64,000 bases of DNA from Bacteroidales bacterium (GTDB taxonomy: Bacteria; Bacteroidota; Bacteroidia; Bacteroidales; F082). Positions 44,571 through 53,634 of this stretch are shown piece by piece. The stretch lies in assembly GCA_024710405.1 (NCBI GenBank), contig JANJUV010000002.1:426357-490356 (forward strand), written 5' to 3'. Each line of letters starts with the position of its first letter. Positions within the stretch are counted from its first letter, which is position 1. The position numbers and the translations under genes are program-made. The notes under the pieces are model-generated. The model was not told the DNA's origin, did no database searches, and saw nothing but the letters and a program-made list of their open reading frames with translations.

Positions 44571-47500
44571 ATGACAAAAAATATCCTTCTTATAACAGTT
44601 TTCTGCTGTTTCTTCATCACCCTCACAGGTCAGCAACTACTACATAAAAATGAGAAACCCGGCACAGGATTCGATTCGTCGTTAACAGACCAGTTACCTG
44701 AGTTAAGGCTTACAACTCAAATGCTGCGCACAACGCTGCCGGTTGAAGTGGACAATTCAACTCATCCGTTTATGAGGCCGGTATTCAATCAGGTAGGTGC
44801 TTCATGCGGACAGGCAGCATCAGTCGGCTACAATTTTACCTACGAAATGTGCCGCGCACGAAACCTGTCAGCTTCCGACAGCAACAACCAGTTTCCCTCG
44901 CATTTCGTGTACAACTTCAACAACTATAATAGCTGGTTTGGCGTAAATTACCGTCATAGTTTTGAGGTACTTACAAAAATGGGCACCCCCACTCTGGCTG
45001 ATTACGGCGGAATGGCAAATGACGAGGACGGGACACTTTGGCTGTCAGGATATGAAAAATACTACAATGCCATGAAAAACAGGGCCAGAAAGGCCTATCG
45101 TATCGACGTCAGCACACCCGAGGGGCTGCTGACCCTGAAACACTGGCTGGCACATCATCATGAAAACTCACCCTATGGCGGACTGGCCAATTTTGATGCA
45201 GCAAGCCCCTGGGGTAGCGGAATGCAGCAACTGCCCGACGACAGCCCGCAAGCCGGAAAACTCGTTATGGCTTGGTTTCCACTTAACTACGCTACTCACG
45301 CCATGACAATAGTAGGGTATAACGACAGTATCCGACTCGACATAAACGACGATGGACTGTACACCAATCACCTCGACATCAATAATGACGGACTGGTTGA
45401 CATTCGCGACTGGGAAATAGGTGGGCTAAAATTTGTAAATAGTTACGGATCAGACTGGGCCGATGATGGATATTGTTATATGCTCTACCGAACACTTGCT
45501 GAAAACGTATACTATGGAGGTATATGGGACAACCAGGTTTATGTGGTGGATGTGCGTGAAACCTACGAACCGGATCTGACCATCAGGTTCAGAATCAGTC
45601 ATAACCAACGCGAACAAATCAGGCTGGTGGCAGGTATCGCAGCTGATACAAGCGCCAATCAACCAGAACACAGATTGTATTTTCCTGTTTTCAATTTTCA
45701 GGGCGGACCAAATTTTATGCAGGGAAAAAATACACATGACAGCCTAAGGGTTCTTGAAGCCGGACTCGATATTACTTCCTTGCTCGACCACGCTACACCC
45801 GATCAACCTGTTGCCATTTTTCTGCAGATCGATGAAGACGATCCGGCCAGTACAGGATCGGGCGAGATGCAATATTTTTCAGTGAGAGACTACTCAGGCA
45901 TATCATTTGTTGAAACTGTTTCATCAGACAGTCCGGTTATACTTAACAACAACGATGTCACTTACCTAAAAGTGATTATCTCTCCTGAATTCAGTAAAAC
46001 ACAAATCCTTACCGAAGAAATTTTTCTGGAAGATGATACACAGCAATTGCTTGCGACCGGTGGAACAGAGCCATACACCTGGACACTCGAAACTCCATAC
46101 TTTGAGCAGGTTCATCACAATGCTTTTCCTGAGATCAATGATGTGCAACTGATCCCCGAACAGCCAAACCTGAAATTTGCCCGGCAAAGCCTGCCGTTCA
46201 GCTTTCCATTTTTTGGCGAAACGTATGACGAAATCTTTGTGCATGTTGATGGATTCCTGATGTTTGAACCCGGAATTTATCCATGGCCTTATTATCAGGA
46301 CACCTACCTTATGTTCAGAACAATCAGGAATATCTCCGGTTTTATGTTTCGTCCAATCCGTTATCAGCCCGAGACACGTTCCGATGAAGGCATCTGGTAT
46401 CGCGGTGATACAAACCGGGCCGATTTCAGATGGAAACAACCTCTTATGTTTGGCGAAAACGAAATCGGATTTGCCGAATTCGCTGTTTCAATCTTTCCTG
46501 ATGGATCTATCGAATTCTATTACAACAACATCAAAGTTGATGAGAATATCACATGGTATGCCGGTGTTTCTTCCGGCGACCGAAATGAGTTCCGGCTTTT
46601 AAATGGCAGCCTCGGAAGTTTTCTGCCCGAAGGCACAGCCCGTCGCCTGACACCACTCATGAATCCGGATGAAATCAGCCTGAATGAAAATGGATACCTT
46701 GCAGGCCTGCAAACAATCGGTAATAATTTTAGCAATATTTCGGTCAAGGTTAGCGATGACATGGGAATCAGTTCCAGGAAAACATATCAGGTTTCCGAAT
46801 TATTAAATTACAATTTAACCTATGAAACATCAGATGGATTACCGCCAAGGTCAGGAAGCGAAATCAATGTACATCTGGAAATAAAAAATCTCACTGACGA
46901 AACTTTGGAAAACCTTGTGGTGGAATTAAACAGCAGTGACGTGTTTTCTGTATTTACGCAGTCTGTTGTGAATGGAATCAATGTTCCTGCCAATGACACG
47001 ATATTGGTCGAAGATGCGTTTTCGTTCCTGATCAGCAGCACCTGTCCCGACAAACAGCATATTCCTTTGAGCATTCAATTTACCAACAGTACCATTTCAC
47101 TTTCCGGGCTCAATTGGATTCAGGTTATGGCACCTGATTTACTGATGCACGAATGGCAGTTTACTGACGGAGACAATGATTACCCGGACCCGGGAGAAAC
47201 CGGCCCTGTAAGCCTTATCATCAAAAATAAAGGCTCATTAACAGCCCATAACACAACCCTAGTGCTCACCACTGATGATCCTTATGTCAGTTTGAACGAG
47301 CCCTATGAATTCACCATAAGCTCCATTGAGCCGGCGATGTCAGATACTGCCATATTCAACATCTCAATAAGCAACCAATGCCCAATAGATCATGAAGCAA
47401 TATTGGTTCTGAGCATGTTAGACGGAGATAGCCTGATCACACAAGTTACTTTCAGCGTATTCATAGGCCAATATCCTGTTTTGGTTTTTAATAAGGCGAA

Positions 47501-48392
47501 AAACGATGTGTCGTCACAGATACTTATCGAATCTCTTGAGGATATGTACCTTCCATATATCTACATCGAGACCCTGCCTGACCGTCTTGCACTGTATCGA
47601 TCTGTTTTTGTGTGCCTTGGTTCTGCTAATCAATACACTTCGTTGTCAGAAGCAGAGGGCGAGAAACTGGCGGAATATCTTGAGAATGGCGGCAGGTTGT
47701 ATATGGAGGGCAGCTATGCCTGGAATTTTAGTGTGCAGACCAAGGTCCATCAGAAATTCCTGATCACCGGATTTGTGCTCGGAGCACCATTATCACTGAA
47801 CAGCATAGTAGGATTCGATGATCAGTTTGCCAGTGGCTTATCCTTTCCATTCAACAATGTCAACGACTTCCTGTATATTGGCATCACACCAACATCACCG
47901 GCTTTTGCGGTGATGTATCCTGATACTGATCCTATGGTTAATACTATGATTGCCAACGAACAATCAGTATTCAAAACGGTTGGATCTCAACTCGAATTCA
48001 GTAATTATGGTTTTGAAGAAGATGCAGAAAACCGAAGGGAGCTTCTCTATCAGATACTCCACTTCTTTGATTTGTCGCATCTGATTACCGTTCAGCCGGA
48101 ACAATACGAACCAAATAAACCTGCTGTCACGATAACAGCCTATCCAAATCCATTCACGGATGAATGTTGCATTAATTTTGGTAATGAAATCAGAGGCAAT
48201 ACAACCGTTACCATCCGAAACAGTCAGGGAACGATCATCAACCACATTGAAACCGGCCCGGGAAATGCCCACATGATTTGCTGGGACGGTAAAAACTTAA
48301 ATGGAAGTCCATCCCCTTCAGGAATCTATTATGCAACCATAATATCACGGGGCGTTCAGAAAACGGTTATGCTGGTCCGTGTCCGACAATAG
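44571..48392 (+). CDS. T9SS-exported papain-like (C1 family) cysteine peptidase
   Basis: This is a predicted extracellular cysteine peptidase. From the ATG at 44571 (a TTG 21 codons upstream is rejected) it has 1273 residues and a signal peptide (about 1-20). A C1A domain (about 55-310) has Cys79 in NQVGASCGQAAS, His243 in THAMTIVGY and Asn290 in KFVNSYGSDW. Between His and Asn are two EF-hand-like loops, DINDDG (257) and DINNDGLVDIRD (269). Beta-sandwich domains follow to about 1170. The C-terminal sorting domain starts YPNPFTDECC and ends VMLVRVRQ, a T9SS cargo signal. It is probably monocistronic. Its target is unknown. Confidence 0.88.
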   Translation: MTKNILLITVFCCFFITLTGQQLLHKNEKPGTGFDSSLTDQLPELRLTTQMLRTTLPVEVDNSTHPFMRPVFNQVGASCGQAASVGYNFTYEMCRARNLSASDSNNQFPSHFVYNFNNYNSWFGVNYRHSFEVLTKMGTPTLADYGGMANDEDGTLWLSGYEKYYNAMKNRARKAYRIDVSTPEGLLTLKHWLAHHHENSPYGGLANFDAASPWGSGMQQLPDDSPQAGKLVMAWFPLNYATHAMTIVGYNDSIRLDINDDGLYTNHLDINNDGLVDIRDWEIGGLKFVNSYGSDWADDGYCYMLYRTLAENVYYGGIWDNQVYVVDVRETYEPDLTIRFRISHNQREQIRLVAGIAADTSANQPEHRLYFPVFNFQGGPNFMQGKNTHDSLRVLEAGLDITSLLDHATPDQPVAIFLQIDEDDPASTGSGEMQYFSVRDYSGISFVETVSSDSPVILNNNDVTYLKVIISPEFSKTQILTEEIFLEDDTQQLLATGGTEPYTWTLETPYFEQVHHNAFPEINDVQLIPEQPNLKFARQSLPFSFPFFGETYDEIFVHVDGFLMFEPGIYPWPYYQDTYLMFRTIRNISGFMFRPIRYQPETRSDEGIWYRGDTNRADFRWKQPLMFGENEIGFAEFAVSIFPDGSIEFYYNNIKVDENITWYAGVSSGDRNEFRLLNGSLGSFLPEGTARRLTPLMNPDEISLNENGYLAGLQTIGNNFSNISVKVSDDMGISSRKTYQVSELLNYNLTYETSDGLPPRSGSEINVHLEIKNLTDETLENLVVELNSSDVFSVFTQSVVNGINVPANDTILVEDAFSFLISSTCPDKQHIPLSIQFTNSTISLSGLNWIQVMAPDLLMHEWQFTDGDNDYPDPGETGPVSLIIKNKGSLTAHNTTLVLTTDDPYVSLNEPYEFTISSIEPAMSDTAIFNISISNQCPIDHEAILVLSMLDGDSLITQVTFSVFIGQYPVLVFNKAKNDVSSQILIESLEDMYLPYIYIETLPDRLALYRSVFVCLGSANQYTSLSEAEGEKLAEYLENGGRLYMEGSYAWNFSVQTKVHQKFLITGFVLGAPLSLNSIVGFDDQFASGLSFPFNNVNDFLYIGITPTSPAFAVMYPDTDPMVNTMIANEQSVFKTVGSQLEFSNYGFEEDAENRRELLYQILHFFDLSHLITVQPEQYEPNKPAVTITAYPNPFTDECCINFGNEIRGNTTVTIRNSQGTIINHIETGPGNAHMICWDGKNLNGSPSPSGIYYATIISRGVQKTVMLVRVRQ

Positions 48393-48641
48393 ATTATACT
48401 TTACGGCTGCATCTTTACTGATATTATTGTTTTGGTTGAGCTACATAAGGCATTCACATGATTATATTTCTTAACCACTGAATCTTGGTTATTTCAGGTG
48501 TTAAACCGTTTGCACGTCCAATAAGATCAAATGATGATGAACCTGATAAAAAAACCCTCATATTGATGTAAATTTGCATAACACTTATTTTGAGGTGTCA
48601 CAATTCTAATCGACGAACTGCATCAGACAAAACCATCATTT

Positions 48642-51350
48642 ATGAAACTGATATTTTATCTCACATACAAAAGCGAATGGGGACAAATAGTATGCCTCAG
48701 CGGAAGCGATCCAGCCCTGGGATCATGGAGCACTGATCAATATCTTACTATGGAGTATGCCGGTCACGACCTCTGGAGGACAGAATGCGACACCGAAGCA
48801 TCCGGAATCATCGAATATAAATATCTTATTCGCTCCGAAAACGGACAACTGCAATGGGAACAGGGTGCAAACCGCTCACTGGAGGCAGCAGACAGAACAA
48901 TCATTGTGCGCGATAGCTGGACAGTTGACCTGGATCCATCAAAGGCCCTGCTTACAAAAGTGTTCACTGAGGTAATCATGAAACCGGACGAAACCATCCG
49001 ATTCAACCCAGCTCCGGCATCGCAGCCGGCAGTCAGGCTGATTATGACCGCCCCGCGCGTTGGCCCTGGTTATGCATTAGGCGTTGTAGGTAATATTGAC
49101 CATCTGGGCCGATGGTCGAAGCCACTGATGATGAGCAACCAAAAATTCCCCAACTGGCAGGTAGACATCCCCCTTAATGAGCATACACGACACTTGCGTT
49201 ACAAATATGTTATCACTGAACTGGTATCGGGAAACATAAACACATGGGAAGAAGGATTTGACAGGGAACTTGATCTGGATGAAGCCGTGAGTAGTCATGC
49301 GTTGATCATTAAATCGGACACAGGATTTCGCTATCCGGTCGGAAATTGGAAAGGTGCCGGTGTGGCCTTACCCGTGTTTTCGCTTCGCACCAGGGAGAGT
49401 TTTGGTGTGGGTGAATTCAACGACCTGAAAAAACTGGTGGATTGGTGTACGCAAACCGGCATGAAAATGATACAGATTCTGCCGATTAACGAAACTGTGG
49501 CTACACATAGCTGGCTTGATTCATATCCTTACAAATCAATCTCCGTAAAGGCACTGCATCCGATGTACCTTAATCTGGAGAAAATGGGCAAGTTGAAAGA
49601 TGCTGCCCTGATGAAAGAATTCAGCACTGCAAAAGACAAATTAAATGCTTTACCTTACGTTGATTACGTTGAAGTCACCAAACAAAAAGCAAGGTATTTT
49701 AAACTAATTTTTGACCAGGATTGGCCCAAACTTAGTAAGACAAAAGGGTATAAAGACTTTTTTGAAGACAATAAAGACTGGCTTATGCCTTATGCAGCAT
49801 TCTGTTATCTGCGCGATCGTTATAAAACCAGTAATTTCAGACTCTGGGATGGATATGCAGCCTATGATCAGCAAATGATTTCCGAACTGACCAGTCCGGC
49901 ACAAGAATTTCACGAACACATTGCTGTCCATTATTTCATTCAATATCATCTCGACCTGCAGCTGAAAGAAGCCGTTGATTATGCGCACCGGCACAGAATA
50001 GGACTGAAAGGCGATATCCCTATAGGAATCAGTCCAGATAGTATTGAAGCCTGGACCGAACCTGAATTATTCAATTTAAACGGGCAGGCCGGTGCACCTC
50101 CCGACGATTTTGCCATTATGGGCCAAAACTGGGGATTCCCAACATATAACTGGGATGAGATGGCCCGAAACGGGTTTCAGTGGTGGAAAGGCAGACTGAA
50201 AATGATGGAAAAATATTTCGATGCCTATCGGATTGATCATATTTTGGGATTCTTTCGCATCTGGGAAATCCCTCAGGATGCCCTGCATGGGCTCCTGGGT
50301 TACTTTAAACCCGGATTGCCACTGAGTGTTCAGGAAATTGAGGGTCGCGGTTTATGGTTTGACTACGACCGCATGGTAAAGCCATACATTAGAGGCCATT
50401 TTCTGAGGGATTTCTTTGGTGAATATGCCGATGAAGTCAGACTGAAATATCTCAATGAACTGGAATATAATGTATTTGAACTTAAACACGAATTCAATTC
50501 CCAAAAAAAAATACAGGCATATTTCACACCTAATGGAGAAACACGAAATATTACACTGAAGGATGTTCTGATACGTGACGGACTCATGGGATTACTGGAT
50601 GAAGTTCTTTTTATTGCAGACCCCTACAGCGACAAACCTGCATACCACCCCAGGATTGCCATGCATTATACCTACACATACCGCGAACTTGACCACGAAC
50701 TACGCAACAGGCTCAACGAACTTTATATACATTTCTTTTACCGAAGGCACGATGCCTTCTGGAAACAGCAGGCCATGAACAAACTGCCCGATATCGTTAC
50801 TGCCAGCAATATGCTGGTTTGCGGAGAAGATTTAGGCATGGTTCCTGATTCGGTTGCGGAAGTTATGGTACAGCTCAATATTCTGAGCCTTGAGATTCAA
50901 CGGATGCCTAAAAATCCAAAAATAGAATTCGGGCATCCATCCGACGCCCCTTACCTGAGTGTATGCACAACATCAACCCACGATATGTCAACCGTGCGGG
51001 GTTGGTGGGAGGAAGACCGCGAAAAAACCCAGCGTTATTACAGAAATCTTCTGGGACACAACGACCTAGCCCCTTTCTATGCAGAACCTTGGCTGTGCCG
51101 CGAAATTATCAACCAGCACCTGCACTCACCGGCCATGTGGACAATTTTTCCCATTCAGGACCTGATCGCAATGGATGGAACAATGCGCTGGGACCAAACT
51201 GATAAAGAGCGGATAAATGTGCCAAGCAACCCCGAAAACAAGTGGCAGTACCGCATGATACTCTCACTTGAGGAACTAATCGAAGCCAAAGAATTCAATG
51301 AATTGATTCTGGGAATGGTGCATATAGCCGGACGCGATGCCGACTATTGA
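48642..51350 (+). CDS. malQ: 4-alpha-glucanotransferase with two CBM20 starch-binding domains
   Basis: MalQ (amylomaltase, GH77) rearranges maltodextrins in glycogen/maltose metabolism. The 902-residue protein has two N-terminal CBM20 modules (about 1-105, 130-230) and the GH77 barrel (about 245-900). The barrel carries the nucleophile Asp in YRIDHILGFFRIWEIP, the acid/base Glu in CGEDLGMVP and the third Asp in TSTHDMSTVRGWW. This long form with CBM20 is the usual Bacteroidota and plant DPE2 type. The 3' end overlaps the convergent dehydrogenase gene by 7 bases. No signal peptide is seen, so it is cytoplasmic. Confidence 0.95.
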   Translation: MKLIFYLTYKSEWGQIVCLSGSDPALGSWSTDQYLTMEYAGHDLWRTECDTEASGIIEYKYLIRSENGQLQWEQGANRSLEAADRTIIVRDSWTVDLDPSKALLTKVFTEVIMKPDETIRFNPAPASQPAVRLIMTAPRVGPGYALGVVGNIDHLGRWSKPLMMSNQKFPNWQVDIPLNEHTRHLRYKYVITELVSGNINTWEEGFDRELDLDEAVSSHALIIKSDTGFRYPVGNWKGAGVALPVFSLRTRESFGVGEFNDLKKLVDWCTQTGMKMIQILPINETVATHSWLDSYPYKSISVKALHPMYLNLEKMGKLKDAALMKEFSTAKDKLNALPYVDYVEVTKQKARYFKLIFDQDWPKLSKTKGYKDFFEDNKDWLMPYAAFCYLRDRYKTSNFRLWDGYAAYDQQMISELTSPAQEFHEHIAVHYFIQYHLDLQLKEAVDYAHRHRIGLKGDIPIGISPDSIEAWTEPELFNLNGQAGAPPDDFAIMGQNWGFPTYNWDEMARNGFQWWKGRLKMMEKYFDAYRIDHILGFFRIWEIPQDALHGLLGYFKPGLPLSVQEIEGRGLWFDYDRMVKPYIRGHFLRDFFGEYADEVRLKYLNELEYNVFELKHEFNSQKKIQAYFTPNGETRNITLKDVLIRDGLMGLLDEVLFIADPYSDKPAYHPRIAMHYTYTYRELDHELRNRLNELYIHFFYRRHDAFWKQQAMNKLPDIVTASNMLVCGEDLGMVPDSVAEVMVQLNILSLEIQRMPKNPKIEFGHPSDAPYLSVCTTSTHDMSTVRGWWEEDREKTQRYYRNLLGHNDLAPFYAEPWLCREIINQHLHSPAMWTIFPIQDLIAMDGTMRWDQTDKERINVPSNPENKWQYRMILSLEELIEAKEFNELILGMVHIAGRDADY

Positions 51351-52303
51351 CCAAATAAACCGTACAGATCAGCAATCTTCCGAAGCAAAACCTGAGCCAT
51401 CTTCAGGTTCGATTCGTGCGTCCATCCTGCGATATGGGGACTCAGCAAAACACGATCTGATGCAATTAGTTTTTTGAAAGCTTCGGGAAAAGTGTCCGAT
51501 GGTAGTTCTTCAAAAGAAAACTTTTCATATTCCAACACATCAAGACAGGCTCCCCTTACCAGCCCCGAATCAATCATATCAGCAAGGTCAGTAGTGTTGA
51601 CAACAGGCCCGCGCGAAGTGTTCAACAGCCAGATTGGCTTTGCGAATTGTCTGATATAGTTACGGTCAACGAGGTAATGCGTCTCGGTTGTCAGCGGCAC
51701 ATGAAGACTCAGCACGTCAGCTTGTTCAAAAACTGTTTCCATGTCACACTCCTCGATATGATCATTTCCAAAACCGTTTTTGTACTTGTCGTAAGCAAGG
51801 ATTCGTACATCAAATCCTGAAAGTTTTCGGGCAAATGCACTTCCCGTATTACCAAAACCAATGATGGCAACTGTTTTTCCACCTAATTCGTAACCCCTGT
51901 TTCGTTCGCGTTGCCAAATCCCCTGCCTGACCTCACGGTCTGCGATCATTAACCTGTTTAAAAGCGCAAGCAGCATCCCTAAAGCCTGCTCGCCAACTGC
52001 ATCACGGTTGCCTTCCGGAGCATTGAGGCACACAATGCCTTTGGAAGCCGCTGCCTCAATATCGATATTCTCCATACCTGCACCAACACGTGCTATGAAT
52101 CGAAGCTTGGAAGCCTGACTGAGCAATGTATTGTCTATCGGGATCTTACTACGAATTACCACTCCTTCATAATCACCAATCAGTCCTGGATAATCCGACT
52201 TCCGGGCTTCAGGAAAATGCATACACTCAAAACCCATCGATTCCAATCCTTCTGCAAGGGCCGGGTGAGCTGTATCTACAAACAAAACTTTGGGCTTGCG
52301 CAT
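51344..52303 (-). CDS. D-2-hydroxyacid dehydrogenase (phosphoglycerate dehydrogenase-like)
   Basis: This NAD-dependent oxidoreductase of the D-isomer 2-hydroxyacid dehydrogenase family is likely to act on 3-phosphoglycerate or another 2-hydroxyacid. The ATG at 52303 (MRKPKVLFVD) gives 319 residues; a TTG six codons upstream is inside the previous gene. Key motifs are FIARVGAGMENID, the Rossmann GFGNTGSAFA, LLNTSRGPVVN with the catalytic Arg, and SPHIAGWTHES with the catalytic His. There is no ACT domain, unlike long SerA. It starts one base after the stop of the upstream lipoprotein gene, so the pair is an operon. Substrate is not certain. Confidence 0.86.
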   Translation of the reverse strand: MRKPKVLFVDTAHPALAEGLESMGFECMHFPEARKSDYPGLIGDYEGVVIRSKIPIDNTLLSQASKLRFIARVGAGMENIDIEAAASKGIVCLNAPEGNRDAVGEQALGMLLALLNRLMIADREVRQGIWQRERNRGYELGGKTVAIIGFGNTGSAFARKLSGFDVRILAYDKYKNGFGNDHIEECDMETVFEQADVLSLHVPLTTETHYLVDRNYIRQFAKPIWLLNTSRGPVVNTTDLADMIDSGLVRGACLDVLEYEKFSFEELPSDTFPEAFKKLIASDRVLLSPHIAGWTHESNLKMAQVLLRKIADLYGLFGQ

Positions 52304-52304
52304 T

Positions 52305-53498
52305 TTATTCTGTTTTACCAACCAGTTTACGTTCTTTTCTAATGGTATTTCTTATTGCTTCCTTCAGAGGCTCTGTAGCATCCCTCAGCATCATACCATC
52401 CGATGGAAAAGGAACAACACGGTTCCCCATAATTGCACGAGTTTCGTCACTGATGGCTCTCAGGTCGCCATGTACAACTGCATATGCATGTCTGAAGTGC
52501 ATGCTTGTAGAAATTGGAGTAGTAAGCTCTCGACTGTTTGTCAGCATATTAACAAATTCTACCTGACCATTAATCGTCAATGATTTACCCATTACCGTTT
52601 CATGCACCAATGCTTCAACAGTCTTAAAATCGGGCACTTCTATTACCTTTCCGAGGCTGTCCAGGACAATATTACCCTCATCATCACGAAGGGGTTTGGT
52701 TCCTGATTCAACCTTTGCTTTTTCTGTAAACGAGCGGGTTTCAATTTTCTCAGGACTTCCGATAATCTCTTTTATACGCACGAAAACCGTATAATCATAA
52801 TCCTTGTTCTGCACCGGACGAAAATCGTACTGAACAAAATCAACTTCCTCAAGGTTGAAATTCATCAGCTTTGATTCGAAATCATCGGGTAAGGGAAGTT
52901 TGGTATCGTTCGAAAAAAGAATCAATACCTGATTGGTGCCTTGAAGTAAAGCTTTTCGCAATAGTTGGTCCATATCTCGGTATGCCCCGTATTTGCTGAG
53001 CTGAAGCAACTGATCATATGCCTTACGGGCATCGGTTCTGTTATTGGTTTCAAGCAGTTTAACAGCCGAAGCATACAAATAAGCCTGTGCTCCGCTTTTT
53101 GCTGTTGCCATCTCTTCTTCAAGTGGAAGTGCTTTAAAATTAATCCGTTGCTGAAATGAAGCCGGAATTGTTTTTATCAATTGCTGACGATTGTACATCG
53201 CTTCATATAATGAATATACCTCGGGCCATATATCTGGTTGGCCTGATCTCTTCAGCAACATAATTCTGTCGTGGTCGAGCTGATTTGCCGTGTGGTATGC
53301 CTGTTTGAGCCACGAAATCTCTTTGTCGTTGGTTTTGCCTTTCCGCATATTCCTGGTAAGTTTCTCAATGGCCCTGTCATATTGCTGGTTTTTGATCATC
53401 CGGGCAGGACTGCTGCACGAACTCAACACAATGATTGTCAGCGAGAATAAATACAGGCCAAGGATACCTGTTTTTCGTTCTTTAAAAAATCGATGCAT
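52305..53498 (-). CDS. Lipoprotein of unknown function with helical repeats
   Basis: I do not recognise a named family for this 397-residue protein. It has a lipoprotein signal with Cys near residue 28 (IVLSSCSSPARMI) and a helical TPR-like N-terminal half (about 32-200, with RAIEKLTRNM and ARKAYDQLLQLSKYG). A beta-rich C-terminal half follows (about 205-385, with YDYTVFVRIKEI and GKSLTINGQVEFVN). The DHDRIMLLKRSGQPDIWPEVYSLYE stretch and the RDATEPLKEAI tail suggest a structural or envelope role. It precedes the 2-hydroxyacid dehydrogenase by one base and is divergent from the MMPL exporter. It is probably an outer-membrane or periplasmic lipoprotein. Confidence 0.7.
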   Translation of the reverse strand: MHRFFKERKTGILGLYLFSLTIIVLSSCSSPARMIKNQQYDRAIEKLTRNMRKGKTNDKEISWLKQAYHTANQLDHDRIMLLKRSGQPDIWPEVYSLYEAMYNRQQLIKTIPASFQQRINFKALPLEEEMATAKSGAQAYLYASAVKLLETNNRTDARKAYDQLLQLSKYGAYRDMDQLLRKALLQGTNQVLILFSNDTKLPLPDDFESKLMNFNLEEVDFVQYDFRPVQNKDYDYTVFVRIKEIIGSPEKIETRSFTEKAKVESGTKPLRDDEGNIVLDSLGKVIEVPDFKTVEALVHETVMGKSLTINGQVEFVNMLTNSRELTTPISTSMHFRHAYAVVHGDLRAISDETRAIMGNRVVPFPSDGMMLRDATEPLKEAIRNTIRKERKLVGKTE

Positions 53499-53634
53499 AA
53501 TATTTTAGGATTGTAATTGTGAATGAAGAAACAAATTTCGCACCAGTTTTTCATATGTACAATTAATATCTTAATTTCGGCGATTAAAGCCGGATTAGCC
53601 ATCCGGTTTTCCATGATTTACTAATCATTTCTTT

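Noticed and set aside
48393..48641. Gap before malQ examined for a tRNA or small RNA
   Set aside because: There is no cloverleaf or conserved T-loop sequence; only a TAAATTTG match at 48569 without a suitable -33 element.
53590..53606. Hairpin CCGGAT-N5-ATCCGG before the MMPL gene, followed by TTTT
   Set aside because: It lies upstream of two divergent genes where no terminator is needed, and the stem is short; no regulatory role can be supported.
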